Positions 1-6,606 of a stretch of DNA of 64,000 nt are shown in pieces. The notes beneath the pieces are model-generated. The model had not been told where the DNA came from. It saw only the letters and a list, made by a program, of their open reading frames with translations, and did not search any database. This DNA comes from Comamonas sp. JUb58 (GTDB lineage: Bacteria; Pseudomonadota; Gammaproteobacteria; Burkholderiales; Burkholderiaceae_C). Every line of letters starts with the position of its first letter. The stretch's first letter is position 1. Position numbers and translations under genes: made by a program. The stretch spans positions 1-64,000 of the forward strand of contig NZ_SOAL01000016.1 in NCBI RefSeq assembly GCF_004364775.1, given 5' to 3'.

Positions 1-390
1 GACGAGCCTGCGCCACCCGAGCCTGCGTTGCGGCCCGCAGTTGTCCTCACCGGCATTGCCGTAGACGAGCCGTATGCAGCACGCGCGCAGATCGCACCAG
101 ATTTCTCCGCGCTCAAGCTGCCCGTGGGCGCCACGGTCACCATCACCGCAGAGCTGCAAATGGGCGGGCAGCGCATCTCCGGCTTTGCGGCTGAGTTTGC
201 GATGCCCATGCGCAGTTCTGACTTGCTGTACCGCTACCTTGATGTGCAGTTTGTCGATGGGCAGGCCGTGTTTTCCGCAGTCATGAGCGACAGCAAACGC
301 TGGGAAGTCGATGCAGAGCTGATCAACAGTGGCCTGCCGCCCGAGGCCCATATGGACTTCGCTGGCATCGTCATCACTGCCGTCGAGTAA
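1..390 (+). CDS. Phage protein fragment, C-terminal part (5' end outside window)
   Basis: The reading frame is open from base 1 and ends at TAA 388-390, so this is the C-terminal 129 residues of a longer protein. The first in-frame start-like codon (TTG at 28) lies in a Pro/Glu-rich linker and is unlikely to be the true start. The remainder is a compact, probably beta-rich domain. I do not recognise the family. Its place directly upstream of a cargo gene and a phage lysis cassette suggests a tail or virion-associated protein, but that rests on context only. Confidence 0.6.
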   Translation, partial: DEPAPPEPALRPAVVLTGIAVDEPYAARAQIAPDFSALKLPVGATVTITAELQMGGQRISGFAAEFAMPMRSSDLLYRYLDVQFVDGQAVFSAVMSDSKRWEVDAELINSGLPPEAHMDFAGIVITAVE

Positions 391-694
391 CCCCTGCTAG
401 CAACTCGAAACACAACTTGTTTCGGCACTGGTGACCTAGCATGAATCTGCAATTAGCGATTCAGGAATCCTTACTACTCTCTTTTCCTGCCTAGATTCTG
501 GATCTCATTGATCTAGACTTAGATACATTTATATGATGCTAGGAAATTATATTTAATTGCACTATTAACATTTGGAGATAATTAAGTGAGTAAGCACATT
601 GAAATTATTAAGGGTTTTCACTAATTTTGTATTTTTACAAAATCGTAAAAATGGATATGCGGCGAATCGCTGCATATACAGATAGGGAGATTTG
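391..694. other. AT-rich intergenic segment with candidate promoters
   Basis: About 300 bp without a gene, visibly more AT-rich than most of the window. Two sigma70-like arrangements point toward the gene at 695: TTGATC 508-513 with TATGAT 532-537 (18-nt spacer), and TTGAAA 599-604 with TAATTT 622-627 (17-nt spacer). Either could drive the cargo gene independently of phage late transcription. Both are read by eye only. Confidence 0.4.
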
Positions 695-1108
695 ATGAAG
701 AAGTTTTTTTTGGCAGTCGCCATTGCATGTGGGATAGCGGGTATTGCTCAAAGCGCCCAGGCAGCTGGCAACGTAGAAAGCGCGTCCAAGTCCCATATGA
801 GTGGATGGGCCTGTGATCCCAATTTCCCTGGATATCAAGGCCAAGTGATGATGTATCGCGATGATGGCCTGTGGATCGGAACCGCGCAGATCAATATAGC
901 GCGTGAGGCTGCAGTTAGTAATGCATGCGGTGGTGGCACTATCCATGGTTTTAATGCTAGTTGGGATCTTGATCCTTCGTTGATCGACAACAAAAATCAT
1001 TATGTTCACTTTTGGTATATCGGTGGCCAAGAAATCGAACTCACCAGTTCGCGGCGATTGATGGGGTTCTGTAATGCAGTGCTCAGCCCTAGCGGTCTTT
1101 GCCCATGA
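695..1108 (+). CDS. Small secreted protein, probable prophage cargo (moron) gene
   Basis: This encodes 137 residues. ATG 695 is chosen over the overlapping TTG 692 because AGGGAGA at 684-690 is then well placed. Residues 1 to about 24 form a Sec signal peptide (KK, hydrophobic core, AQA cleavage motif). The mature part has a GWACDP motif followed by a predicted beta-sandwich-like pattern and a late HGF motif. This pattern recalls small domains seen in secreted bacterial proteins with GWA-x-DP motifs; I cannot name a family with certainty. It sits between the tail-side gene and the lysis cassette, has its own candidate promoters and a terminator at 1149, and is AT-richer than its neighbours. 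These features fit an independently expressed lysogenic cargo gene. Four cysteines could form disulphides after export. Function unknown. Confidence 0.7.
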   Translation: MKKFFLAVAIACGIAGIAQSAQAAGNVESASKSHMSGWACDPNFPGYQGQVMMYRDDGLWIGTAQINIAREAAVSNACGGGTIHGFNASWDLDPSLIDNKNHYVHFWYIGGQEIELTSSRRLMGFCNAVLSPSGLCP

Positions 1109-1148
1109 ACTAATGATTTCTTAGACGCATAAATTGCTGCATTGACAA

Positions 1149-1172
1149 AAACCCGCTTCGGCGGGTTTTTTC
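1149..1172 (+). terminator. Rho-independent terminator after the cargo gene
   Basis: AACCCGC-ttcg-GCGGGTT stem with a UUCG tetraloop followed by a run of T. It would insulate the cargo gene from the lysis cassette. Confidence 0.85.
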
Positions 1173-1178
1173 ATATCT

Positions 1179-1206
1179 AGCCCGCCTCAGTTGCGGGCTT
1201 TTTCAT
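1179..1206 (+). terminator. Second tandem hairpin terminator
   Basis: AGCCCGC-ctcagtt-GCGGGCT stem followed by TTTTTC, only about 7 bp after the first terminator and just upstream of the holin ribosome-binding site. The tandem arrangement suggests either robust insulation or an antitermination-controlled late operon. Confidence 0.7.
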
Positions 1207-1224
1207 TTCTGAGGGAGTCTCTTG

Positions 1225-1566
1225 ATGCAGAGCACAGACATCAGCATGCCGATTGCAAAGGCGACAAGTGCGGTGACGTTGGCCACGGCTGCGCAAGCCG
1301 ATGTGGCAGACAAGATCGCCCAGGCGGCCACCGTCAATTCCAGCTTCGAGACCTGGTACTGGGTCAATTCCATCCCGTGGGGGACCATCGCCTCAATTGT
1401 GGCTGTGCTCTACACGGGGCTGCTCATCTGCGAGTGGTTCTGGAAGAAGCTGTGGCGGCCGGCGTTTGAGCGCTGGGGCTGGATCAAGCCGCGCAAGGGC
1501 CCGCGCATCATCACGCTGGACGAGTACCGCCAGATGAGCGAAACGCAGAGGGCGGACCTGTCATGA
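1225..1566 (+). CDS. Probable phage holin
   Basis: This encodes 113 residues. ATG 1225 has GAGGGAG at 1211-1217, which favours it over TTG 1222. One clear transmembrane helix (about residues 50-72, starting IPWGTIASIV) is flanked by Trp/Lys-rich positions, and a basic, hydrophilic C-terminal tail follows. Size, topology and position as first gene of holin-endolysin-Rz/Rz1 fit a holin, which forms membrane lesions or depolarises the membrane to release the SAR endolysin. The stop overlaps the endolysin start (ATGA at 1563). No sequence motif assigns a specific holin class; the call rests on context and topology. Confidence 0.7.
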   Translation: MQSTDISMPIAKATSAVTLATAAQADVADKIAQAATVNSSFETWYWVNSIPWGTIASIVAVLYTGLLICEWFWKKLWRPAFERWGWIKPRKGPRIITLDEYRQMSETQRADLS

Positions 1567-2087
1567 GCAACAAGCAACGGGTCGCAGTAGCGGCCCTTAC
1601 TGTCTCTGCGGCGGCGATCCTGAGTTTGTTCGGCGCCGAGGGCTTCCGCTCTGCACCCTACATCCCCACTCAGGGCGATGTGCCGACCATTGGCTACGGC
1701 TCCACGGTCTACGAAGACGGCACCCGTGTGACCCTGGCCGATCCGCCAATCACCAAGGAGCGAGCCCTGCAGATCGTGCGCGACCACAAGAGCAAGGACG
1801 AAGCCATGTTTCGGGCCAGCCTGCCTGGGGTGAAGCTCACCCAGGGCGAGTATGACCTGTACATGGACTTCACCTACCAGTTCGGCATCACCAACTGGCG
1901 GTCCAGCTCCATGCGGCGCAATCTCCTGAATGGCGAGTACCTGCAGGCCTGCAACGCGCTGCCAGCCTGGCGCAAGCAAGCGGGCCGTGATTGCTCGCTG
2001 CCGCAGAACTGGGGCCCGAAAGGCTGCAAGGGTGTTTGGACCCGGCAACTGGAGCGTCAGGCCAAGTGCCTCGGGGAGCAGTCATGA
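1563..2087 (+). CDS. SAR-type GH24 phage endolysin (lysozyme)
   Basis: A 174-residue muramidase that cleaves the glycan backbone of peptidoglycan. Residues 7-23 form a weakly hydrophobic Ala/Ser-rich helix without a strong cleavage site, typical of a signal-anchor-release domain. The catalytic region follows directly: Glu26 in GAEGF, then GDVPTIGYGST at about 38-48, with Asp39 and Thr42 as likely remaining active-site residues. Later motifs (LTQGEYDLYMDFTYQFG, a Ser-rich loop and the C-terminal CxGVWTRRQLE-like segment, here GVWTRQLERQ) match lambdoid GH24 endolysins. It overlaps the holin and Rz starts by 4 bp, which indicates translational coupling. A SAR endolysin would be held inactive in the membrane until the holin depolarises it. 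Confidence 0.93.
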   Translation: MSNKQRVAVAALTVSAAAILSLFGAEGFRSAPYIPTQGDVPTIGYGSTVYEDGTRVTLADPPITKERALQIVRDHKSKDEAMFRASLPGVKLTQGEYDLYMDFTYQFGITNWRSSSMRRNLLNGEYLQACNALPAWRKQAGRDCSLPQNWGPKGCKGVWTRQLERQAKCLGEQS

Positions 2088-2617
2088 CCACCGGTGTAAT
2101 TCTGCGAATTTTGGCCTGCTTGGCCCTGTTTGGCACCGGTGCGCTGGTAAACGGGTGGCGCATGAGCGGCCAGGTGGCCAAGTGCGAGGCCGAGCAATCC
2201 CAGGGCCAAGCCACCCGCGCGGAAGCCGCACGAACCGACGAAACCCAAACCGCTATCAAGGAAAGCAAGCATGCCCAAGAAACGATCTACAACGCCGACC
2301 GCCTGGCGAACCTCAAGACTGGCATTGATGTTGATGTGCGCGCTGAGCTTGCCCGTGCTGAGCGCCTGCACCGCGACACCGACAGCCGAGCCGCCACTTA
2401 TCGCGCGCAAGCCCAAGCCGACGAAGCTGCCCGCAGCGATCTTGCAGATAAAGCCGCAGCCCTCGACCGCCAGCTTGCAGAAGGCCTCGGCGTGGTCGCA
2501 AGCCTCGGAGGCGACCTTAAGCGACGAGACGCCGAAGTAGCCGCGCTGTGCGACCAGGTGAACATCGAGCGCCGGCTGAGCGGTGATGACAGCAATCAGG
2601 CCTGCAGCCAGAAATAG
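2084..2617 (+). CDS. Rz-like inner-membrane spanin (i-spanin)
   Basis: A 177-residue protein. The frame is open further upstream, but ATG 2084 overlaps the endolysin stop (ATGA) and gives the expected topology. An N-terminal transmembrane helix (residues about 4-20) is followed by a long Ala/Glu/Arg-rich coiled-coil periplasmic domain. Two or more cysteines lie in the N-terminal segment and near the C-terminus. In the spanin system this protein spans the periplasm and binds the outer-membrane lipoprotein Rz1 to fuse the two membranes at lysis. A complete Rz1 gene lies inside it in another frame (2271-2540), which strongly supports the assignment. Confidence 0.88.
   Translation: MTTGVILRILACLALFGTGALVNGWRMSGQVAKCEAEQSQGQATRAEAARTDETQTAIKESKHAQETIYNADRLANLKTGIDVDVRAELARAERLHRDTDSRAATYRAQAQADEAARSDLADKAAALDRQLAEGLGVVASLGGDLKRRDAEVAALCDQVNIERRLSGDDSNQACSQK
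2271..2540 (+). CDS. Rz1-like outer-membrane spanin lipoprotein, nested within Rz
   Basis: An 89-residue ORF fully embedded in the Rz gene in a different frame. It starts at ATG 2271 with an AAGGA element at 2258-2262. The N-terminus is basic, followed by a hydrophobic helix and a lipobox LSAC with the lipidated Cys at residue 33. The mature part is short and proline-rich at its start (TPTAEPP, then KPKPTKLP), the hallmark of Rz1 o-spanins. Such nested genes are easily missed by gene callers because they overlap a longer ORF. The combination of SD, lipobox, proline content and position makes a chance ORF unlikely. Confidence 0.88.
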   Translation: MPKKRSTTPTAWRTSRLALMLMCALSLPVLSACTATPTAEPPLIARKPKPTKLPAAILQIKPQPSTASLQKASAWSQASEATLSDETPK

Positions 2618-2658
2618 GAAAGCCACCCCGGAGCCAATATGGCCCGGGGTGGCTTTTT
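2618..2658 (+). terminator. Terminator of the lysis cassette
   Basis: AAAGCCACCCCGG pairs with CCGGGGTGGCTTT around a short loop and is followed by T residues. It lies immediately after the Rz stop and is also positioned to stop the converging minus-strand gene at 2676. Confidence 0.9.
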
Positions 2659-2675
2659 CCGTTTGTGTGGAAGTT

Positions 2676-3104
2676 TTAAGGAGTGGAGCTGTTAAGCAAA
2701 GCTCTCTTCTGCTGATCGAATTCTTCAGCGGTCAGGATACCCTGATCTCGCAGAGTCGCTAGCTTAGACAATTCGTCAGCGATAGAGCTTGATGGAGCGT
2801 TGGTTGAAGGTGCTGTGAACGCCTTAGGCTGCGTGGCTGAGATTGCCCGCAACGATTCGAGTTGCTTTTCGTGCTCCCGCTCGCGCTCTTTGGTGCGGTA
2901 GTACTCTTCACGTTGGCGCTCGGAGTACTGCTGGTTTTCTTGAGCAAGGTCCCTCATGATGAGAACAATGATCAAGCCAAGCAGAGGAGACATGAAAAAA
3001 GACAGGAGGAAAAAACCCCACCCGCTTCGACCCCTAGAAGTCGCCAGAGAAGCGACTCCCCAGCTCAACAGCCCCCAGAAAACGAGAAGAAGAAAAAGCT
3101 CCAA
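2676..3104 (-). CDS. Membrane protein with C-terminal SHOCT domain
   Basis: A 142-residue protein. The start is TTG at 3104-3102, supported by AGGAG about 9 nt upstream on the minus strand; no better ATG exists. Two hydrophobic helices (about residues 2-20 and 29-49) are followed by a charged, Glu/Arg/Lys-rich segment likely to be a coiled coil (about 53-85). A SHOCT domain closes the protein (IADELSKLATLRDQGILTAEEFDQQKRALL region). SHOCT domains are short helical oligomerisation modules found at the ends of many bacterial membrane proteins. It is oriented against the lysis cassette and lies within the apparent prophage end. The specific role is unknown. Confidence 0.82.
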   Translation of the reverse strand: MELFLLLVFWGLLSWGVASLATSRGRSGWGFFLLSFFMSPLLGLIIVLIMRDLAQENQQYSERQREEYYRTKEREREHEKQLESLRAISATQPKAFTAPSTNAPSSSIADELSKLATLRDQGILTAEEFDQQKRALLNSSTP

Positions 3105-3200
3105 GATAGATGCTCCTATGACCTTTTGAAGGATTTGGTTACAGGATCATAGCCTATGCGTATGCTGGAGATATTTCAAGCCTCCCTCCCATCGCTCAAC

Positions 3201-3488
3201 TCAAAACGGCACGTCTTTGCTCAGCGAGTCCATGAAGTCGGCAGACGGGGCGGCGGGCTTGGGCGGCAAGTACTGGCCGGGGTTCATGAGCACGCCGGTA
3301 GAAGTCTTCCGGTATTGCTCCCACATCTCTTCATCTGTCTCTGGCACCCATCTGTCAATGAGCGAGCTTTCTATGCAGATCGCTTCAGGGTGATCGTCTT
3401 TGATGTGGTCCTCAGTGCAGCGAAAGCGGGTGGTCTTCCACTTCCCCAAGTCCTGAATTTTCCAAAAGTAGTGCTTCTCAAGCTTCAT
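3201..3488 (-). CDS. Conserved hypothetical protein under a LexA-type operator
   Basis: A 95-residue soluble protein with no signal peptide or membrane segment. It is rich in charged and aromatic residues, with two cysteines (about positions 24 and 38). The start ATG 3488 has AGGAGG 7 nt upstream on the minus strand, so translation is well supported. I do not recognise a family. A near-perfect SOS box (3503-3526) overlaps the promoter region: a TTGACT -35 on the minus strand lies at 3533-3538. Expression is therefore expected after DNA damage. Next to a prophage lysis module this suggests a phage-linked or damage-inducible accessory function. Confidence 0.72.
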   Translation of the reverse strand: MKLEKHYFWKIQDLGKWKTTRFRCTEDHIKDDHPEAICIESSLIDRWVPETDEEMWEQYRKTSTGVLMNPGQYLPPKPAAPSADFMDSLSKDVPF

Positions 3489-3502
3489 GCTGACCTCCTA
3501 GG

Positions 3503-3526
3503 TTTACTGTGTATTTATACAGTAAA
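3503..3526 (-). promoter_or_regulatory. LexA/SOS box
   Basis: A perfect inverted repeat TTTACTGT-N8-ACAGTAAA. The core CTGT-N8-ACAG with an AT-rich centre matches the LexA operator consensus used in gamma- and betaproteobacteria. It lies 14 nt upstream of the ATG of the 95-residue gene and just downstream of a TTGACT -35-like hexamer, so a bound repressor would block RNA polymerase. Confidence 0.85.
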
Positions 3527-3780
3527 GCAGGAAGTCAAGAAATACAGCTTGGTTCTAGGCCCGGCCAAGAGTGCAAATGAAATGCACGAATTGTGCACGG
3601 AAAGCAAGAATAATGGCGTCAATGCTAGGTTCTCGATCCCGGCTCGGGGCACCACTGCTGAGATGCATGTCGGACCTGGGTGCAATGCCCGGGCAGATCA
3701 TCTACAAAACAGCAGATGCTTGCAGGCATCGCAGCAACTTCCATCCTATCGACCCCAAATGGCTTGCAGGCGCAGGCAGC
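3527..3780. other. Intergenic segment without recognised gene
   Basis: About 250 bp between the SOS-controlled gene and the alpha-CTD-like gene. I see no supported ORF, RNA gene or terminator. It may contain the prophage-chromosome junction, but no duplicated attachment core can be identified because the other prophage end is outside the window. Confidence 0.4.
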
Positions 3781-4227
3781 CTAACGGTCCTCCTTCAGCG
3801 GAAACCGCTGACCCGGGAAGAACACCCGCTCAATCTCTCGCAGCGTGCGTGCACCAATCGTGTGGATCTTCAATAACTTATGCGGATAGGCCTCACGCAG
3901 TTGCTCGGGCGTCATGATGCCGGCGCGGGCAAGTGTGCGCACCGTTACCAGTGGCAGCCTGCCATTCAAGGCCGAATCCTGGGCAAACCGGATGGATGGC
4001 GGGGCAAAGTCCGGTTCAAAGCACTGGTCGGGGAAGAAGGCCATCTCGATCTTGCGAAAGCGCAACATGCCAATGCCATGCATGCGCAGCAATTGCAGTG
4101 GATAGGCTTGTTTGACGGCTTCCACCGAGTGCACGCCATTTTTGGCCAGGATTCGGATGATGCGGTCTGACAAAAGACGGTCTAGTGGGGTGTGAGGAGG
4201 GGAGGATTTGTTGTATTCATTCGACAT
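3781..4227 (-). CDS. Protein with two tandem RNA polymerase alpha-CTD-like domains
   Basis: 148 residues if started at ATG 4227 (MSNEYN). The frame stays open to 4338, but that extension is Arg/Pro-rich and unlike the domain. Two homologous blocks of about 50 residues are visible, each resembling the helix-hairpin-helix fold of the RpoA C-terminal domain: L-x-x-R-x-x-x-x-L-x-x-x-G-(I/V)-x-(S/T), then AYP-x-(K/Q)-LL-(R/K)-(M/I)-x-x-IG, and a final EI/KIE helix ending in FFPxQ(C/R)F. The second block (LPLVTVRTLARAGIMTPEQL, then LLKIHTIGARTLREIERV) is the closer match to alpha-CTD. Such domains bind AT-rich UP-element DNA or transcription factors in RNA polymerase. No linker or N-terminal RpoA domain is present. 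A DNA-binding or RNAP-interacting role is inferred. Confidence 0.72.
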   Translation of the reverse strand: MSNEYNKSSPPHTPLDRLLSDRIIRILAKNGVHSVEAVKQAYPLQLLRMHGIGMLRFRKIEMAFFPDQCFEPDFAPPSIRFAQDSALNGRLPLVTVRTLARAGIMTPEQLREAYPHKLLKIHTIGARTLREIERVFFPGQRFPLKEDR

Positions 4228-4356
4228 CCGGCCGGATCGTAGGGCCTGATGGTACGGAGGGATGACGGCCGGCAGAGGGCATCGGCTGTAGGCCTTGGCA
4301 GACAGCAAATGCCAGCGCCTTTCAGACGCGGCCCTCACTGCACCTGCGCTTTGTGC

Positions 4357-5457
4357 TTAGCGGTCCTGCGAATGTTGTTTTTCCACGCTGGCCGGCATCG
4401 CTTCGCGGTCTGCTGACTGATCCTTTTCCAGTAGATGCAGCGGTCCCATCCACCGGAACGGCCTGCGGTTGGGACTTTGTTGGCGTGCCAGCGCATCGAC
4501 GGATTGCAGCCACTGGGTCAGTTCCTCGGCCCGCATCTTTGCGCTACGCTGCGCACCCAAACGGCCCAAAAAGCGGCTCAGTTCCTCCCGCCACGCGGCA
4601 TAGTCGCCGCAGCCATGGGTGCACCAATGCGGGCGCATGCCCAGCCAGGCCTTGATGCTGGGGTGCTGGCTCAGTGCGCTGGTGTCGAGGATGCAATGCA
4701 CATCGACATGCGGCGGGAACATCGCTTCAACCTCGCGCAGAAACACCAGAAACTCCTGGTGCCGCAGGCGTGGCTTGCACTGCGCGGCGGGGCTTTTGCA
4801 GACGCTGTTCAGCGCCTTGCAAAGTGCGGCTGAGAGCGGGTGCTGGCAGCCTTCGCTGCCCGGCAGGGTTGGGGCTTCGCTAGGTTTTGCGGGGGTGGCC
4901 GGCAGGCTGAGCGGGCTCTTGGTATCCAGGCAGATGACCAGGGCCTTGTCGCTGCCGCTCAGGTAGAGCGCGGCGGGGGCCTGCAATTGCTCCAGCAGCA
5001 GCGGGTCGCTGAAGAGAGCAAAGTGGGGGCGGGACTTGGTCTTGCCCAGCAGCTGCAGATAGCGGGCCACGCTGCTTTTAGACATGCCCGTGCGTGCAGC
5101 CAGCGCACGCACGCTGTCGGATGCTGCGTCCTCAGACCCCAGTGCTGCCTTGGCGGTGGTGGCGATAGCCAGCAGCTTGCCATCATCGATGGTGCGGGGT
5201 TTGCCGGTGCGCATGCTGTCGTACAGACCCAGGATGCGATGGCTCGCAAAGCGGCGGCGCCACTTGCCCACCGTCGCCTGGGTCAACGCCATGCTGTTGG
5301 CAATGCTGACATTGCTGTCGCCTTCCACGCTGCGCAGGATGATCCTGGCGCGCGTGGCGATATGGGTGGGCTGGGCGGGATTATTGGCTAAGTGTTCGAG
5401 CTGTTCTCGTTCACGCGCAGTCAGTGTGATCCCTGACTTGGGTCTGCCTTTTTCCAT
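4357..5457 (-). CDS. IS630-family transposase-like protein with eroded DDE site
   Basis: A 366-residue intact ORF starting at ATG 5457 with GGAGA about 8 nt upstream. Residues 10-150 carry the two helix-turn-helix units of IS630 transposases (RARIILRSVEGDSNVSIA, GLYDSMRTGKPR, then RTGMSKSSVARYLQLLG). The catalytic half aligns with IS630: FALFSDPLLLEQLQAPAALYL, then LVICLDTKSPL where CVDEKSQ is usual, RHQEFLVFLREVEAMFPPHVDVHCILD with the second Asp, and a C-terminal FRWMGP. The usual DNYGTHK is replaced by DTSALSQHP, and the WLNxxERWF block that carries the third acid is hard to recognise. I infer loss or strong alteration of transposase activity, possibly domestication. A diverged palindromic repeat begins 19 bp upstream of its start codon. 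Confidence 0.75.
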   Translation of the reverse strand: MEKGRPKSGITLTAREREQLEHLANNPAQPTHIATRARIILRSVEGDSNVSIANSMALTQATVGKWRRRFASHRILGLYDSMRTGKPRTIDDGKLLAIATTAKAALGSEDAASDSVRALAARTGMSKSSVARYLQLLGKTKSRPHFALFSDPLLLEQLQAPAALYLSGSDKALVICLDTKSPLSLPATPAKPSEAPTLPGSEGCQHPLSAALCKALNSVCKSPAAQCKPRLRHQEFLVFLREVEAMFPPHVDVHCILDTSALSQHPSIKAWLGMRPHWCTHGCGDYAAWREELSRFLGRLGAQRSAKMRAEELTQWLQSVDALARQQSPNRRPFRWMGPLHLLEKDQSADREAMPASVEKQHSQDR

Positions 5458-5475
5458 CGTGATTTCTCCGTCTCT

Positions 5476-5635
5476 CGGAATCTTCTGCGAAGCCTCTGCG
5501 GAGGGGAACGGCTAGGAGTCGGGACGCAGCGTAAGGCGTTTTCGCAAGTCAACAGACAGCTATTGACAACGAAGAACGAGCAGCGATTCGCCCGAGCCTG
5601 CATCCAGCCGACTCCAGGGTTTTCCAGAAGATTCC
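5476..5635 (-). repeat. Diverged copy (D) of the 160-bp palindromic repeat family
   Basis: In inverted orientation this matches the elements at 47731, 47895 and 60338. The shared blocks include an AAGGCGT motif, a central GTCAA...TATTGAC hairpin, a GCAGCG block and TCGCCCGAG. The ends are GGAATCTTCTG and its complement CAGAAGATTCC. It lies directly upstream of the IS630-like gene and probably overlaps its promoter. Confidence 0.75.
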
Positions 5636-6083
5636 TTGCTATGCGTTGAGGCAGCCTTTAATGCTGCTTATTTAATGGACAGATGAAATGATTACCAGCT
5701 AATTATGGCAATGTATTCTGGGACGGTATCGAATATCGATTGCATATATATGTTGTGTAGTTATGGGACGGGGAGTCATGTGGGTAGCTTGGGTCATGAT
5801 TTCTATGAAATTATTGTGTCTTGCGGCGGTTGCTGCTTAGGATTGTTCAATAACCCATTGATGTCATCAATATGACGGTTGAAAAATTTCATCTAGCAAC
5901 AAATTAATTTTGACAAATAAGCTCATACAGTCTATTTAGGCTGAGAAACACTTTGTTAACATTTTAATGAAAATGGCATGTACATCGACAAAACAGATCG
6001 ATACCATTGCGCCGTTCAGTAATTGCGCTGCGCGGTCGCATGGCATGGTTTCTGAAAACACTGAATTTTCATCTGAATGATCC
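5636..6083. other. AT-rich upstream region of the Tad locus
   Basis: About 450 bp, clearly AT-richer than the flanking genes, with no supported ORF. It holds the promoter described at 5910-5938. The base composition suggests a regulatory region that could bind nucleoid proteins of the H-NS type; this is inference. Confidence 0.5.
5910..5938 (+). promoter_or_regulatory. Sigma70-type promoter for flp/Tad operon
   Basis: A perfect TTGACA -35 (5910-5915), a 17-nt spacer and TATTTA -10 (5933-5938). This is about 160 bp upstream of the Flp start, the only gene downstream on this strand. It is the best promoter match seen in the window. Confidence 0.7.
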
Positions 6084-6101
6084 ATGAATGAGGAGCTCGC
6101 C

Positions 6102-6419
6102 TTGAATATGACAAATCACACCAATTCCCATATCGCAACTATTGCCAAGCCAGTGGCCAAGCGCAAATCGCGCGGTCAGGGTATGACGGAATACATCATT
6201 ATCTTGGGCCTGATCGCCATTGCTGCGATTGCCGCTTTCAGCTTTTTCGGTCAAACGGTTCGCAGCCAGGTTGCGGGTATGGCCAAGGAAGTTGGTGGTG
6301 AATCGGGTAAGGAAGGTATTACTGCTGCACAGGCTGCTTCGGGTAAGGCGCTGACCAATGCCCAGAAGAACATGAATATGTCGACCTACACCGAAGGCGG
6401 TAACGACGGCGCCAAGTAA
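6102..6419 (+). CDS. flp: Flp/Fap-type pilin, type IVb prepilin
   Basis: The major subunit of the Tad pilus. The leader is basic (AKRKSRG) and is followed by the processing site G^QGMTEYIIILG, with Glu at +5 and the adjacent Tyr that defines Flp pilins. A hydrophobic helix of about 20 residues follows. The mature tail is longer than in minimal Flp proteins, Ala/Gly/Lys-rich, and ends in GNDGAK. The start is uncertain: TTG 6102 has AGGAG (6091-6095) at 6 nt; ATG 6108 has the same SD at 12 nt; ATG 6084 has no SD. The gap of nearly 190 bp to the next gene allows pilin to be expressed more strongly than the rest of the operon. No clear terminator is visible in that gap. Confidence 0.9.
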   Translation: MNMTNHTNSHIATIAKPVAKRKSRGQGMTEYIIILGLIAIAAIAAFSFFGQTVRSQVAGMAKEVGGESGKEGITAAQAASGKALTNAQKNMNMSTYTEGGNDGAK

Positions 6420-6606
6420 GAGCCGCTATCGCAACCCTGGGTACCTTGCTGCAAAGCCGCAGGCCTTGGCCTCTGTCGTACGGTGGTAATACCTGCAGCT
6501 TAGGCTGGGTACTCAGTGCAAACCCTTGGGGTGTGCCGGGTTGAGATAATTGCTTTGAGCCATCAACGGGAGGGAGGGCCTCCGGAATTCAACGAATTAC
6601 ATAATA

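Noticed and set aside
1..5640. Prophage attachment sites
   Set aside because: No integrase or direct-repeat pair is visible; the other prophage end lies outside the window.
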